NCBI RefSeq assembly: GCF_900104895.1
Contig: NZ_LT629742.1
Location: forward strand, 744,001 to 808,000
DNA: 64,000 bases
Source: Microterricola viridarii
GTDB taxonomy: Bacteria; Actinomycetota; Actinomycetes; Actinomycetales; Microbacteriaceae
Direction of reading: 5' to 3'
Part shown: positions 43,065 through 51,478 of the stretch, one piece after another
How positions within the stretch are numbered: position 1 is the first letter of the stretch
Layout of the letters: each line of letters opens with the position of its first letter
Position numbers and translations under genes: made by a program
Notes under the pieces: model-generated
Told to the model about the DNA's origin: nothing
The model's database searches: none
Seen by the model: the letters and a program-made list of their open reading frames with translations, nothing else

Positions 43065-43823
43065 ATGGACTGGTCGATCCAGGAGATCGCCAAGCTGGCC
43101 GGCACGACGAGCCGCACGCTGCGGCACTACGACGAGACCGGCCTGCTGGCGCCGAGCCGCGTCGGTGCCAACGGATACCGCCACTACGACCAGGCCGCGC
43201 TCGTGCGGCTGCAGCGCATCCTGCTGCTGCGCGAGCTCGGCCTGGGGCTGCCCGCCATCGCCGAGGTGCTCGCCAACGAGCGCGACGAGGGGCAGGCGCT
43301 GCGCGGCCACTTGGACTGGCTGCAGCAGGAGCAGCACCGGCTGGCGCGGCAGATCGCCTCGGTGCGGCACACGATTCACACTCTGGAAGAAGGGAAGCAG
43401 CTCATGGCTGAGAACATGTTCGACGGCTTCGACAACTCGCAGTACAAAGACGAGGTCGAAGAGCGATGGGGACAGGCGGCGTACGCGACAGGCGACGCCT
43501 GGTGGAGCTCGATGAGCGACGCCGAGAAGGGCGACTGGCAGGCGCGGCAGAAGCAACTCGCCGCCGACTGGGCGGCTGCCGCGGCGCGCGGCGTCGACCC
43601 GGGCAGCGACGAGGCGCAGGCGCTCGCCCTCCGGCACTTCGAGTGGCTGCGGGGGATCCCGGGCACGCCGGGCGGCGGCACGAGCGGCCCGCCCCGCGAC
43701 TACCTGCTCGGGCTGGCCGAGATGTACGTGGCCGACGAGCGCTTCGCCGCGAACTACGGCGGCACCACCGGCGCCGAGTTCGTGCGGGCCGCCCTGACCG
43801 TCTTCGCCGACCGCCAGCTCTAG
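43065..43823 (+). CDS. TipA-like MerR-family transcriptional activator
   Basis: A 252-residue regulator. The MerR winged helix is WSIQEIAKLAGTTSRTLRHYDETGLLAPSR (given here in parts: IAKLAGTTSRTLRHYDETGL and GYRHYDQAALVRLQRI), then a coiled coil, then a TipAS-type drug-binding domain from about residue 115 (EVEERWGQAAY, WWSSMSDAEKGDWQAR, GGTTGAEFVRAALTVFADRQ). The ATG at 43065 follows GGAAGGGGGGC. Autoactivation from the 19-bp-spacer promoter is expected, induced by a thiopeptide-like or amphipathic compound. A TipAS-only short form could arise from internal initiation, as in Streptomyces. Confidence 0.93.
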   Translation: MDWSIQEIAKLAGTTSRTLRHYDETGLLAPSRVGANGYRHYDQAALVRLQRILLLRELGLGLPAIAEVLANERDEGQALRGHLDWLQQEQHRLARQIASVRHTIHTLEEGKQLMAENMFDGFDNSQYKDEVEERWGQAAYATGDAWWSSMSDAEKGDWQARQKQLAADWAAAAARGVDPGSDEAQALALRHFEWLRGIPGTPGGGTSGPPRDYLLGLAEMYVADERFAANYGGTTGAEFVRAALTVFADRQL

Positions 43824-43999
43824 CCGCCTGGTTCAGCCCCGGCCGCCCGCGCCCGCTGGCTCGAGGGAGCGTGCGACCGAGGCCACCACCCCGTCGGCTC
43901 CGGGGGATTGCCCCCGTGACGGTTCCGCGCGGCCCGCGTAACGTTGCACACGACGGACCGCGGCTCCCGCATGGGTCGCCGCCACAGAGGAGAACGATC

Positions 44000-44746
44000 A
44001 TGCGCACCACAGTTCGAGCAGTCACGGCCGCGGCCGGCATCGCCATCGCGGCGCTGGCCCTCAGCGGATGCTCCCTGCTGCCCGCCCACAAGACGACGGA
44101 CACCGCGACGCTCACCGACTCGGTCAGCACGATCCACTTCGAGGCGAGCAGCGGCAGCATCTCGGTGCACGGCGTGGCGGGAGCCACCGACATCCGCATC
44201 GAGCGCGAGATCAACTACTGGGGCAATAAGCGAGAGTTCGGCGCGACGTACGAGGTCGGCAGCGGCGAGCTGCTGCTGAGCGGGTGCGGCAACCGCTGCA
44301 GCATCGACTACACGGTCGAACTGCCTATCGGCGTCGACGTGAGCGGGGTCACCGAGAACGGGTCGATCGAATTGGAGGGCGTGAACGACGTCGACGTGGC
44401 GACCAGCAACGGCCGCATCTCGCTCGAGGAGGTGGCCGGCAAGGTGGAGGCCTCCACCAGCAACGGTCGGATCGAGGGCAGCGAGCTGAATGGCTCGGGC
44501 ATCCGGGTCAAGACCTCGAACGGCTCGATCGAGCTGGAACTCGAGAAGGCGCAGAACGTGCGTGCGAACACCTCCAACGGCTCCATCACGGTGCACGTGC
44601 CGAGCGGCTCGTTCCAGGTCGAGGCCGAGACATCGCTCGGCTCCAGGAACATCAACATCCCCACCGATCCGAACGGCGACTTCCTGCTCGAGCTCGGCAC
44701 CTCCAACGGTTCCATCACGGTCCAGCCGCTGGACGCCGGCAACTAG
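44000..44746 (+). CDS. DUF4097 lipoprotein with TSNGSI repeats
   Basis: A 248-residue lipoprotein (lipobox LSGC, Cys about 24) anchored outside the membrane. The mature part is a beta repeat in which TENGSIELEG, TSNGRISLEE, TSNGRIEGSE, TSNGSIELEL, TSNGSITVHV and TSNGSITVQP recur about every 18-20 residues, a right-handed beta-solenoid pattern. A Cys pair (GCGNRC) sits near residue 98. The ATG at 44000 has AGAGGAGAA upstream. It resembles the intracellular DUF4097 protein at 41985 in architecture but not closely in sequence. Function is unknown. Confidence 0.87.
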   Translation: MRTTVRAVTAAAGIAIAALALSGCSLLPAHKTTDTATLTDSVSTIHFEASSGSISVHGVAGATDIRIEREINYWGNKREFGATYEVGSGELLLSGCGNRCSIDYTVELPIGVDVSGVTENGSIELEGVNDVDVATSNGRISLEEVAGKVEASTSNGRIEGSELNGSGIRVKTSNGSIELELEKAQNVRANTSNGSITVHVPSGSFQVEAETSLGSRNINIPTDPNGDFLLELGTSNGSITVQPLDAGN

Positions 44747-44804
44747 TCGCGTCTCCCCGCTGGTCCAGCACGTCGAGACTCCGCTGGTCGATCCCGTCGA
44801 GACT

Positions 44805-44913
44805 CCGCTGGTCGAGTAGCGAGGAACGAGCGTATCGAGACCTCGTGCGTGGCACGGTTCCGGCTTGGATGCCGGGTCTCGATACGGCCCTGGCGGGCCT
44901 ACTCGACCAGCGG
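44805..44913. repeat. Dispersed composite repeat, family A copy 6
   Basis: A full-length copy. It is preceded from 44757 by two partial units (CGCTGGTCCAGC and CGCTGGTCGATC, each ending GTCGAGACTC) with a 24-bp period. Confidence 0.88.
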
Positions 44914-45047
44914 GGAGGGGCTGTTGGCCGTCCCGCCAGCGGGGAGGGGCCGTTGGCCGTCCTGCCAGCGGGGGAGGTGCTGTCGGCCGTCCTGCCAGCG
45001 GGGAGGGGCTGTTGGCCGTCCCGCCAGCGGGGAGCTGCGGTCGGCCG
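44908..45047. repeat. 29-30-bp tandem repeat, about 4.7 copies
   Basis: GGGGAGGGGCTGTTGGCCGT followed by CCCGCCAGC repeats from the end of family A copy 6, drifting at a few positions. Not a CRISPR array: there are no spacers. Confidence 0.85.
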
Positions 45048-45053
45048 TTCGAG

Positions 45054-45114
45054 AACTCAGGACCACAGCGCCGCTGGCCTCGCCGACGACGTGTCGTGCC
45101 GCTGGTCCTGAGTT
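45054..45114. repeat. Inverted repeat before the GNAT gene
   Basis: AACTCAGGACCA and TGGTCCTGAGTT, 12-bp perfect arms 37 bp apart. The whole 440-bp gap from 44747 is repeat sequence without a gene. Confidence 0.7.
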
Positions 45115-45184
45115 TGTGTCTGCCGTGCCCGCGGAACCGCTCGGTCACCGGGCACGGGGCCGGCGCCGTGCCACTATGGTCCCT

Positions 45185-45751
45185 GTGAGCCGCCCCGACC
45201 AGCCCGACGTGCCGCTCATCCTGCCGCGCCTCGAAGGCCCCGCTCTCAGCATGCGGGCGTTTCGGGGCGACGACGTCGATGCCATCCGAGAAGCCGGCCG
45301 CGACCGACTGGTCCCGCTGATCACCACGGTGCCGGAAGACGCCGACCAGGAGCAGGCGCTGGCCTTCATCCGACGGCAGCATGATCGGCTGCGACGACGT
45401 GCGGGCTACTCCTTCGCCATCGCGGATGCCGACGACGTGGCCATCGGGCAGATCGGCCTCTGGCTGCGCGACGAGCGTCACGGGCGGGCCAGCATCGGCT
45501 ACTGGCTCCGCCCATCAGCACGCGGGCGCGGCCTTGCCGCCGCCGCCCTCGCGGTGCTCTGCGACTGGGCGTGCACGCTGCCCCAGCTGAACCGCCTCGA
45601 GCTCTACGTCGAACCGTGGAACGAGGCATCCTGGCGCACCGCCGAGCGCGCCGGCTTCGTGCGCGAGGGGCTGATGCGCTCGTGGCAGATCGTGGATGGA
45701 ACGCCGCGAGACATGTACATGTACTCGCTGCTCACGGCCACGCAGCGCTAG
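45185..45751 (+). CDS. GNAT-family N-acetyltransferase (RimJ/RimL-like)
   Basis: A 188-residue acetyl-CoA transferase. The fold shows LSMRAFRGDDVDAIREA at the start, IGQIGLWLRDERHGRASIGYWL, the acetyl-CoA pyrophosphate loop RPSARGRGLAAAALAVL, and LNRLELYVEPWNEASWRTAERAGFVREG near the end, typical of ribosomal-protein or small-molecule acetylases. GTG 45185 is used; ATG 45176 adds three residues. The acceptor is unknown. The gene is flanked by repeats and stands alone. Confidence 0.88.
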   Translation: MSRPDQPDVPLILPRLEGPALSMRAFRGDDVDAIREAGRDRLVPLITTVPEDADQEQALAFIRRQHDRLRRRAGYSFAIADADDVAIGQIGLWLRDERHGRASIGYWLRPSARGRGLAAAALAVLCDWACTLPQLNRLELYVEPWNEASWRTAERAGFVREGLMRSWQIVDGTPRDMYMYSLLTATQR

Positions 45752-45876
45752 CGGGCGGCGCGAAGCTCCGGGTGCCGGTCGGGCACCGCGCGGTAGCCGT
45801 CGCGAGCGGCGGTCACCACCGCCGCGATGACGGCCCAGGCGGCGAGGAGTGCGAGTGCGATCATGAGGAGAAGCAT
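45748..45876 (-). CDS. 42-residue single-helix membrane protein
   Basis: A small ORF: MLLLMIALALLAAWAVIAAV opens a membrane helix followed by a basic cytosolic tail containing RDGYRAVPDRHP. The ATG at 45876 has AGAAAGGAACC upstream with good spacing. Its stop overlaps the convergent GNAT stop, and it lies 54 bp downstream of YczE on the same strand, so it may be co-transcribed with it. Small proteins with a helix followed by RDGYR-P are familiar in this bacterial group, but I know no function. Confidence 0.65.
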   Translation of the reverse strand: MLLLMIALALLAAWAVIAAVVTAARDGYRAVPDRHPELRAAR

Positions 45877-45930
45877 GACGAGTGGTTCCTTTCTGTGCGT
45901 TGGATTCCGGTGGCAGAGCCCCGGATGCCG

Positions 45931-46611
45931 CTAACCCGCGGCCGGGTCGAGCACGGGCGCCGCGGCATCCGTGGCCCGCGGCTTGATGGCGAAGAACGGG
46001 ATGGCCCACTGGCAGAGCGGTCCGACGAGCACGGCGAACGCGGCGGTGCCGAGCCCGACGTTGCCGCCGAGGATCCAGCCGAGCGTGACGACCGTCAGCT
46101 CGATGCCGGTGCGCACCTTCCAGATCGCCCAGCCGGTGCGGGCGTTCAGCCCTGTCATCAGCCCGTCGCGCGGGCCGGGGCCGAAATGCGCGCCGATGTA
46201 CAGCCCGGTCGCGACCGCCAGCACGAGCAGCCCGGCCACGAACAGCAGGATGCGCACCCAGAGGTCGAGCCCGGTCGGGATCAGCGCCAGGCCAATGTCG
46301 GCTGCGGGGCCGACGAGCAGGGCGTTCAGCACCGTGCCGATGCCGGGCTTCTGCCGCAACGGGATCCAGACCAACAGCACGACAGCGCTGGTCAGCACGG
46401 TGATGAGGCCGAAGCTCAGGCCGGTGTGCTTCGCGATGCCCTGCGTCAGCACGTCCCAGGGGGCGGCGCCGATCTCGCCGCGCACGATGAGCGCGATCCC
46501 GATCCCGTAGAGGAACAGGCCGACGAGCAGCTGGGCGAAGCGCAGCGGGAGCCGGCCGGTGACGGGGGGCAGGGAGTGAGTCGAAGAAGCCACCTTGCAA
46601 TCCAATTGCAT
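45931..46611 (-). CDS. yczE: YczE/YitT-family membrane protein
   Basis: A 226-residue protein with five or more membrane segments: LLVGLFLYGIGIALIVRGEI, GLITVLTSAVVLLVWIPL, ILLFVAGLLVLAVATGLYIG, then HFGPGPRDGLMTGLNARTGW, a YczE hallmark, and a final pair of helices. ATG 46611 follows GGAAGGCC. It is divergent from a MocR-type regulator, an arrangement known in several phyla where the regulator controls this gene. Transport substrate is not established; vitamin or amino-acid related roles are speculative. Confidence 0.88.
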   Translation of the reverse strand: MQLDCKVASSTHSLPPVTGRLPLRFAQLLVGLFLYGIGIALIVRGEIGAAPWDVLTQGIAKHTGLSFGLITVLTSAVVLLVWIPLRQKPGIGTVLNALLVGPAADIGLALIPTGLDLWVRILLFVAGLLVLAVATGLYIGAHFGPGPRDGLMTGLNARTGWAIWKVRTGIELTVVTLGWILGGNVGLGTAAFAVLVGPLCQWAIPFFAIKPRATDAAAPVLDPAAG

Positions 46612-46653
46612 AAGTGGCCTTCCCTCCAATAGCCAATTCGCCTAAAGTGGCCT
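46602..46653. promoter_or_regulatory. Direct-repeat operator between yczE and mocR
   Basis: CCAATTGCATAAGTGGCCT (46602-46620) and CCAATTCGCCTAAAGTGGCC (from 46633) are direct repeats with a 31-33 bp offset. Spaced direct repeats are the known operator form of MocR regulators. The sites overlap both start codons' leaders. Confidence 0.75.
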
Positions 46654-46654
46654 C

Positions 46655-48127
46655 ATGGTCACCGCCTTGTCCACCGTGCTCAGCAGCGGCGCGCGCACCC
46701 TCAGCGCCCGTGCCCTGGCCCCGCTGCTCGGCGAGTGGCGGGATGCCGGCCCCGCCTACGGCGCGCTCGCCGACCGCATCCGCCTGCTCGTCATCGACGG
46801 CCGCATCCCCGTCGAGACCCGGCTGCCCGCCGAGCGCGAGCTCGCCGAGCACCTCGAGCTCAGCCGCACCACCGTCACCGCCGCCTACCGGCAGCTGCGC
46901 GAGCTCGGGTTCCTGCAGAGCGTGCGCGGCTCCGGCAGCATCACCTGCCTGAACGGCAGCCCCGGCATGCTCTCCGTTCCCGGCGACCGCGGCTACCTCG
47001 ACCTCAGCAAGGCGGCCATGCCGGCGCTGCCCTGGCTCACCGACGCCAGCCGCCGCGCCGTCGACGAGCTGCCGCGCCACCTCGGCGACGCCGGCTACGA
47101 CCCCGTCGGCATCCCCGAGCTGCGCGCCGCCATCGCCGAGCGCTACACCGCACGCGGGCTGCCCACCCGGCCAGAGCAGATCATGGTCACGATCGGCGCC
47201 CAGCACGCCATCGCCCTGCTCTCCCGGGCGCTCATCGGCCGCGGCGACCGCGCCCTGATCGAGCAACCGACCTACCCGCACGCCTACGAGGCGCTGCGGG
47301 CCGCCGGCGCGCGGCTGGTGCCGGTGAGCGCCACACCGCAGTCGCCGAGACCGGATGCCGGCGAGCGCGGCGTGGAGACCGCCGGCTTCGAGCAGGCGAT
47401 CCGGCAGTCCAACCCCGCCATGGGCTACCTCATGCCCGACTTCCACAACCCGACCGGGCGCTCCCTCGACGCCGTCCAGCGGGAGCGGATCCTGGCCGCC
47501 GCCGCCAAGCAGGGCACCGTCATCGTGGCCGATGAGACCACGGCCGAACTCGACATCGACCGGCCTGACGCCCCGCTGCCGATGGCCGCCTACGGCGACG
47601 CCGTGCTCGTCGGCTCGCTCGGCAAGACGGTGTGGGGCGGCATCCGCATCGGCTGGATCCGCGCCGAGAAGCCGCTGATCCGCAAGCTCATCGGGCTGCG
47701 CGCGCCGGGCGACCTGGGCACCCCGATTCTGGAGCAGCTCATCGCGACCGAGCTGCTGCCTGACATGCCGCGCATCCTCGAGTTGCGCAGCGCCCAGCTC
47801 CGCGCGGGACGCGACCACCTCGAGCAGCTGCTCGCCGAGCGGTTCCCGCAGTGGACCGTGCCGCACGTGCACGGCGGCCTGGCCACCTGGGTGAACCTCG
47901 GCTCCCCGGTCAGCTCGCAGCTCGCCCTCGCCGCCCGCAACCACGGGCTGCTCATCGCGGCCGGGCCGCGCTTCGGCATCGACGGTGCGTTCGAGCGCTT
48001 CCTCCGGCTGCCGATCAGCTACTCGGCCGAGGAGACGACGCGGGCCGTCGACGCGCTCGGCCTCGCCTGGGGCTCGCTGCTGCGGCATCCGGTGCCGGAT
48101 GCCGGCTACCTCGCCGACGTCGTCTAA
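46655..48127 (+). CDS. MocR-family (GntR-aminotransferase fusion) regulator
   Basis: A 490-residue regulator. The GntR winged helix (about residues 30-100) has YGALADRIRLLVIDGRIPV, LPAERELAEHLELSRTTVTA and YRQLRELGFLQSVRGSGS. The aminotransferase-like domain has GIPELRAAIAERYTARGLPT, VTIGAQHAIALLSRALIG, PDFHNPTGRSL, and the PLP-lysine position in VGSLGKTVWGGIRIGW. It likely senses PLP-bound amines or vitamin B6 status and controls the divergent yczE. The start is ATG 46655, one base past the second repeat. An active aminotransferase is unlikely. Confidence 0.93.
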   Translation: MVTALSTVLSSGARTLSARALAPLLGEWRDAGPAYGALADRIRLLVIDGRIPVETRLPAERELAEHLELSRTTVTAAYRQLRELGFLQSVRGSGSITCLNGSPGMLSVPGDRGYLDLSKAAMPALPWLTDASRRAVDELPRHLGDAGYDPVGIPELRAAIAERYTARGLPTRPEQIMVTIGAQHAIALLSRALIGRGDRALIEQPTYPHAYEALRAAGARLVPVSATPQSPRPDAGERGVETAGFEQAIRQSNPAMGYLMPDFHNPTGRSLDAVQRERILAAAAKQGTVIVADETTAELDIDRPDAPLPMAAYGDAVLVGSLGKTVWGGIRIGWIRAEKPLIRKLIGLRAPGDLGTPILEQLIATELLPDMPRILELRSAQLRAGRDHLEQLLAERFPQWTVPHVHGGLATWVNLGSPVSSQLALAARNHGLLIAAGPRFGIDGAFERFLRLPISYSAEETTRAVDALGLAWGSLLRHPVPDAGYLADVV

Positions 48128-48202
48128 CGCGCGGAAGCCCCGGCCGAACAACACCATCCAGCGGATGACGCCGCGCCCGCCGCGCCCTGCAAGAATGGCG
48201 CA

Positions 48203-51200
48203 ATGCACCTTCTCGCTGCGCTCTCCATGAAGAACCGCGCGCTGATCGCACTGACCACGGTGGTCGTGATGATCTTCGGCGGTCTCGCCCTCACCAGCCT
48301 CAAGCAGGAGCTCGCGCCGTCGATCGCCTTCCCGCAGCTGGCGATCATGACGACGTACCCCGGCGCATCGCCCGACGTAGTGAACACCGACGTGTCCACG
48401 CCGATCGAGACCGCGATCCAGGGCGTCACCGGCCTGGAGTCCACGTCGACCACCAGCGAGACGGGCGTCTCCATCGTCAGCGCCTCCTTCACCTACGGCA
48501 CCGACATGGCCTTCGCCGAGCAGAAGCTGCTCAGCGCGATCAACCGCATCTCCAGCCAGCTGCCCTCCGGCGCCGAGCCGCAGGTGCTCGCGCTCAGCCT
48601 CGACGACTTCCCCGTCATCCAGGTGGCCGTCACCGGCGCGGATGACGTCAGCGCGCTCTCCGACGAGATCTCCCGCACCACCCTGGGCGAGCTGCAGGAC
48701 ATCGACGGCGTGCGCGAGGCGAGCATCGTCGGCAAGGTCGGCCAGCGCGTCACGATCACCCCGAACATGGCCGAGCTCACCGCCCGCGGCATCTCGGTCA
48801 CCGCCATCACCGACGCCCTCTCGCAGAACGGCGTGCTGCTGCCCGGCGGCACGATCACCGAGGACGACAAGACCTTCTCCGTGCAGACCGGCACGCGCAT
48901 CACCACCCTCGACGAGCTCGCCGCGCTGCCCGTGCTGGGCGCGACCCAGGCCGCCCCGGTCGACGCCGATGCCTTCCCGGATGCCGACAGCGGCGCGCTC
49001 GGCGGCGATGCGGGAGCGCAGGCGCAGGCCCAGGGCCAGGCGCAGGCGCAGGCCGCCGCCCAGGCCGCGCGCACCCCGCTGCCCACGACGATCTCCGACG
49101 TGGCGACCGTCGCCCTCGAGAACAACCCGGCCACGAGCATCTCCCGCGTCGACGGCCAGCCGGCGCTGACCATCGCGATCACCAAGCTGCCCGCGGCCAA
49201 CACCGTCGACGTGTCCAACGCCGTGCGCGACCTGCTGCCGTCGCTGCAGAGCTCGCTGGACACCACGAACCCCGGAGCCACCTTCACGGTCGTCTTCGAC
49301 CAGGCGCCGTTCATCGAGCAGTCGATCGAGTCGCTCGCCGTCGAGGGCGCGCTCGGCCTCGTCTTCGCCGTGCTCGTCATCCTGCTGTTCCTGCTCTCGG
49401 TGCGGGCCACCTTGGTCACCGCGATCTCCATCCCGACCTCGGTGATGATCACCTTCATCGGGCTGCAGGCCGCCGACTACACCCTCAACATCCTCACCCT
49501 CGGTGCGCTCACCATCGCGATCGGGCGCGTCGTCGACGACTCCATCGTCGTCATCGAGAACATCAAGCGGCACCTCGTCGCCGGGCCGGACAAGGCCGCG
49601 ACCATCGTCAGGGCCGTCAAGGAGGTGGCCGGCGCCATCACCGCGTCGACCATCACCACGGTGGCCGTGTTCGTGCCGATTGCGCTCGTCGAGGGCGTCA
49701 CCGGCGAGCTGTTCCGGCCGTTCTCGCTCACCGTGACGATCGCCCTGCTCGCCTCCCTGCTCGTCTCCCTCACGATCGTGCCGGTGCTCGCCTACTGGCT
49801 CCTCAAGCCCTCCGAGGCGCACAAGCACTCGGGCACCTCGACAGAGGCGCTGGCCGAGGAGACCGGCATCGATGAGCTGGAGCACCCCTCCCGCCTGCAG
49901 AAGGGCTACCTGCCCATCATCCGCTGGACCCTGAACCACGGCGTCGCCACCCTGCTGGTGGCCGTGCTCATCCTCGGCGGCACCATCGCAATGCTGCCGC
50001 TGATGAAGACGAACTTCCTCGGCGACTCCGGCCAGAACACCTTCCAGGTCAGCCAGGAACTGCCAGTCGGCACCAGCCTGGCCGCGCTCGACTCCGCCTC
50101 GACCGAGGTCGAGCAGGTACTGCGCGACACCGACGGCGTCGAGATCGTGCAGACCTCGATCGGCGGCGGCACCGGGCTGCGGGCCGTCTTCGGCGGCGGC
50201 AGCTCCACCATCACCTACTCGATCACCACCGCCGACGGTGCAGACAACGCGGCGATCCAGGCCGAGGTGCGCACAGAGCTGGACAAGCTGACGGATGTCG
50301 GCGACGTGACCATCGCCGCCTCGAGCGGCTTCGGCGCCTCCAGCGACATCGAGGTCGACATCACCGCCTCCAACGCGGCCGACCTCCAGCAGGCGACGGA
50401 CACCATCGAGTCCGCGCTCAGCAAGCTGGACGCCGTCTCGCAGACCAGCACCAACCTCTCCGAGTCGCGCACCTACATCGCGGTGCAGGTCGACCGCGAC
50501 GAGGCGGCCGCGGCCGGCTACAGCGAGGTCGCGCTCGGCAGCGTGGTGTCCCAGGCGATGCAGCCGCGCCAGGCCGGCTCGATCGTGATCGACGAGAACA
50601 CGCTCACCATCTACATCGCCTCGGCGAACCCGCCGAGCACGATCGAGGCGCTGGCCGCGCTCGAGATCCCGACGGTGACGGGGCCGGTGCGCCTGGACTC
50701 GCTGGCGAGCGTCGCCCAGGCGGAGGGGCCGGCATCCATCACCACCGTGCGGGGCCTGCGCAGCGCGACCGTCACCGCCACCCCGAACAGCGACGACCTC
50801 GGCACCGCCAGCGCCGAGGTCTCCCAGGCTGTCGACGCGGCCGACATCCCGGCCGGCACGACGGCGTCGATCGGCGGCGTGACGGCCGACCAGGCCGACG
50901 CCTTCTCGCAGCTCGGCCTGGCGCTGCTCGTGGCGATCCTGATCGTCTACATCGTCATGGTGGCGACGTTCCGCTCGCTGCTGCAGCCGCTGCTGCTGCT
51001 CGTGTCCGTGCCGTTCGCGGCGACCGGCGCGATCGCGCTGCAGGTGATCTCCGGTGTGCCGCTCGGCGTCGCCTCGCTGATCGGCGTGCTCATGCTGATC
51101 GGCATCGTCGTCACCAACGCCATCGTGCTCGTCGACCTCGTGAACCAGTACCGCGACCGGGGCATGCGTGTGCGCGACGCCCTCGAGCACGGTGCCTCCC

Positions 51201-51478
51201 GGCGTCTGCGCCCGATCCTGATGACCGCGCTGGCCACGATCTTCGCGCTGCTGCCGATGGCGCTCGGCATCACCGGCCACGGCGGCTTCATCTCGCAGCC
51301 GCTCGCGATCGTCGTCATCGGCGGTCTCGTCTCGTCGACCCTGCTGACGCTCGTGGTGCTGCCCGTGCTCTACTCGCTCGTCGAGGGCGGGCGCGAGAAG
51401 CGCAGGCTGCGCAAGGCCGAGGCGGATGCCGCGGCCGAGGGCCCCGCCGCGGAGCCGGAGCCGGTCCCCGCCGCCTAG
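48203..51478 (+). CDS. RND-superfamily multidrug efflux pump
   Basis: A 1091-residue HAE1/SwrC-type pump with 12 membrane helices in two halves and two large outer loops. It starts at MHLLAALSMKNRALIALTTV; key features are SFTYGTDMAFAEQKLLSAIN, the helix-4 acidic pair in AIGRVVDDSIVVIENIKRH, and MVATFRSLLQPLLLLVSVPF and GVLMLIGIVVTNAIVLVDLVNQYR in the second half. A low-complexity Ala/Gln insert (AQAQGQAQAQAAAQ) interrupts the first outer loop near residue 275. No membrane-fusion partner gene is adjacent, as in many Gram-positive members. An insertion sequence lies exactly at its stop codon but leaves the reading frame intact. Confidence 0.93.
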   Translation: MHLLAALSMKNRALIALTTVVVMIFGGLALTSLKQELAPSIAFPQLAIMTTYPGASPDVVNTDVSTPIETAIQGVTGLESTSTTSETGVSIVSASFTYGTDMAFAEQKLLSAINRISSQLPSGAEPQVLALSLDDFPVIQVAVTGADDVSALSDEISRTTLGELQDIDGVREASIVGKVGQRVTITPNMAELTARGISVTAITDALSQNGVLLPGGTITEDDKTFSVQTGTRITTLDELAALPVLGATQAAPVDADAFPDADSGALGGDAGAQAQAQGQAQAQAAAQAARTPLPTTISDVATVALENNPATSISRVDGQPALTIAITKLPAANTVDVSNAVRDLLPSLQSSLDTTNPGATFTVVFDQAPFIEQSIESLAVEGALGLVFAVLVILLFLLSVRATLVTAISIPTSVMITFIGLQAADYTLNILTLGALTIAIGRVVDDSIVVIENIKRHLVAGPDKAATIVRAVKEVAGAITASTITTVAVFVPIALVEGVTGELFRPFSLTVTIALLASLLVSLTIVPVLAYWLLKPSEAHKHSGTSTEALAEETGIDELEHPSRLQKGYLPIIRWTLNHGVATLLVAVLILGGTIAMLPLMKTNFLGDSGQNTFQVSQELPVGTSLAALDSASTEVEQVLRDTDGVEIVQTSIGGGTGLRAVFGGGSSTITYSITTADGADNAAIQAEVRTELDKLTDVGDVTIAASSGFGASSDIEVDITASNAADLQQATDTIESALSKLDAVSQTSTNLSESRTYIAVQVDRDEAAAAGYSEVALGSVVSQAMQPRQAGSIVIDENTLTIYIASANPPSTIEALAALEIPTVTGPVRLDSLASVAQAEGPASITTVRGLRSATVTATPNSDDLGTASAEVSQAVDAADIPAGTTASIGGVTADQADAFSQLGLALLVAILIVYIVMVATFRSLLQPLLLLVSVPFAATGAIALQVISGVPLGVASLIGVLMLIGIVVTNAIVLVDLVNQYRDRGMRVRDALEHGASRRLRPILMTALATIFALLPMALGITGHGGFISQPLAIVVIGGLVSSTLLTLVVLPVLYSLVEGGREKRRLRKAEADAAAEGPAAEPEPVPAA

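Noticed and set aside
44908-45047. 29-bp repeat considered as CRISPR
   Set aside because: Units are directly contiguous without unique spacers, units drift, and no cas gene is present.
45515-51280. Very long minus-strand open frame opposite the MocR and RND genes
   Set aside because: Composition (GDGDRG, RRHHDVD) is that of a reverse frame of GC-rich codons; the opposite strand encodes two clear proteins.
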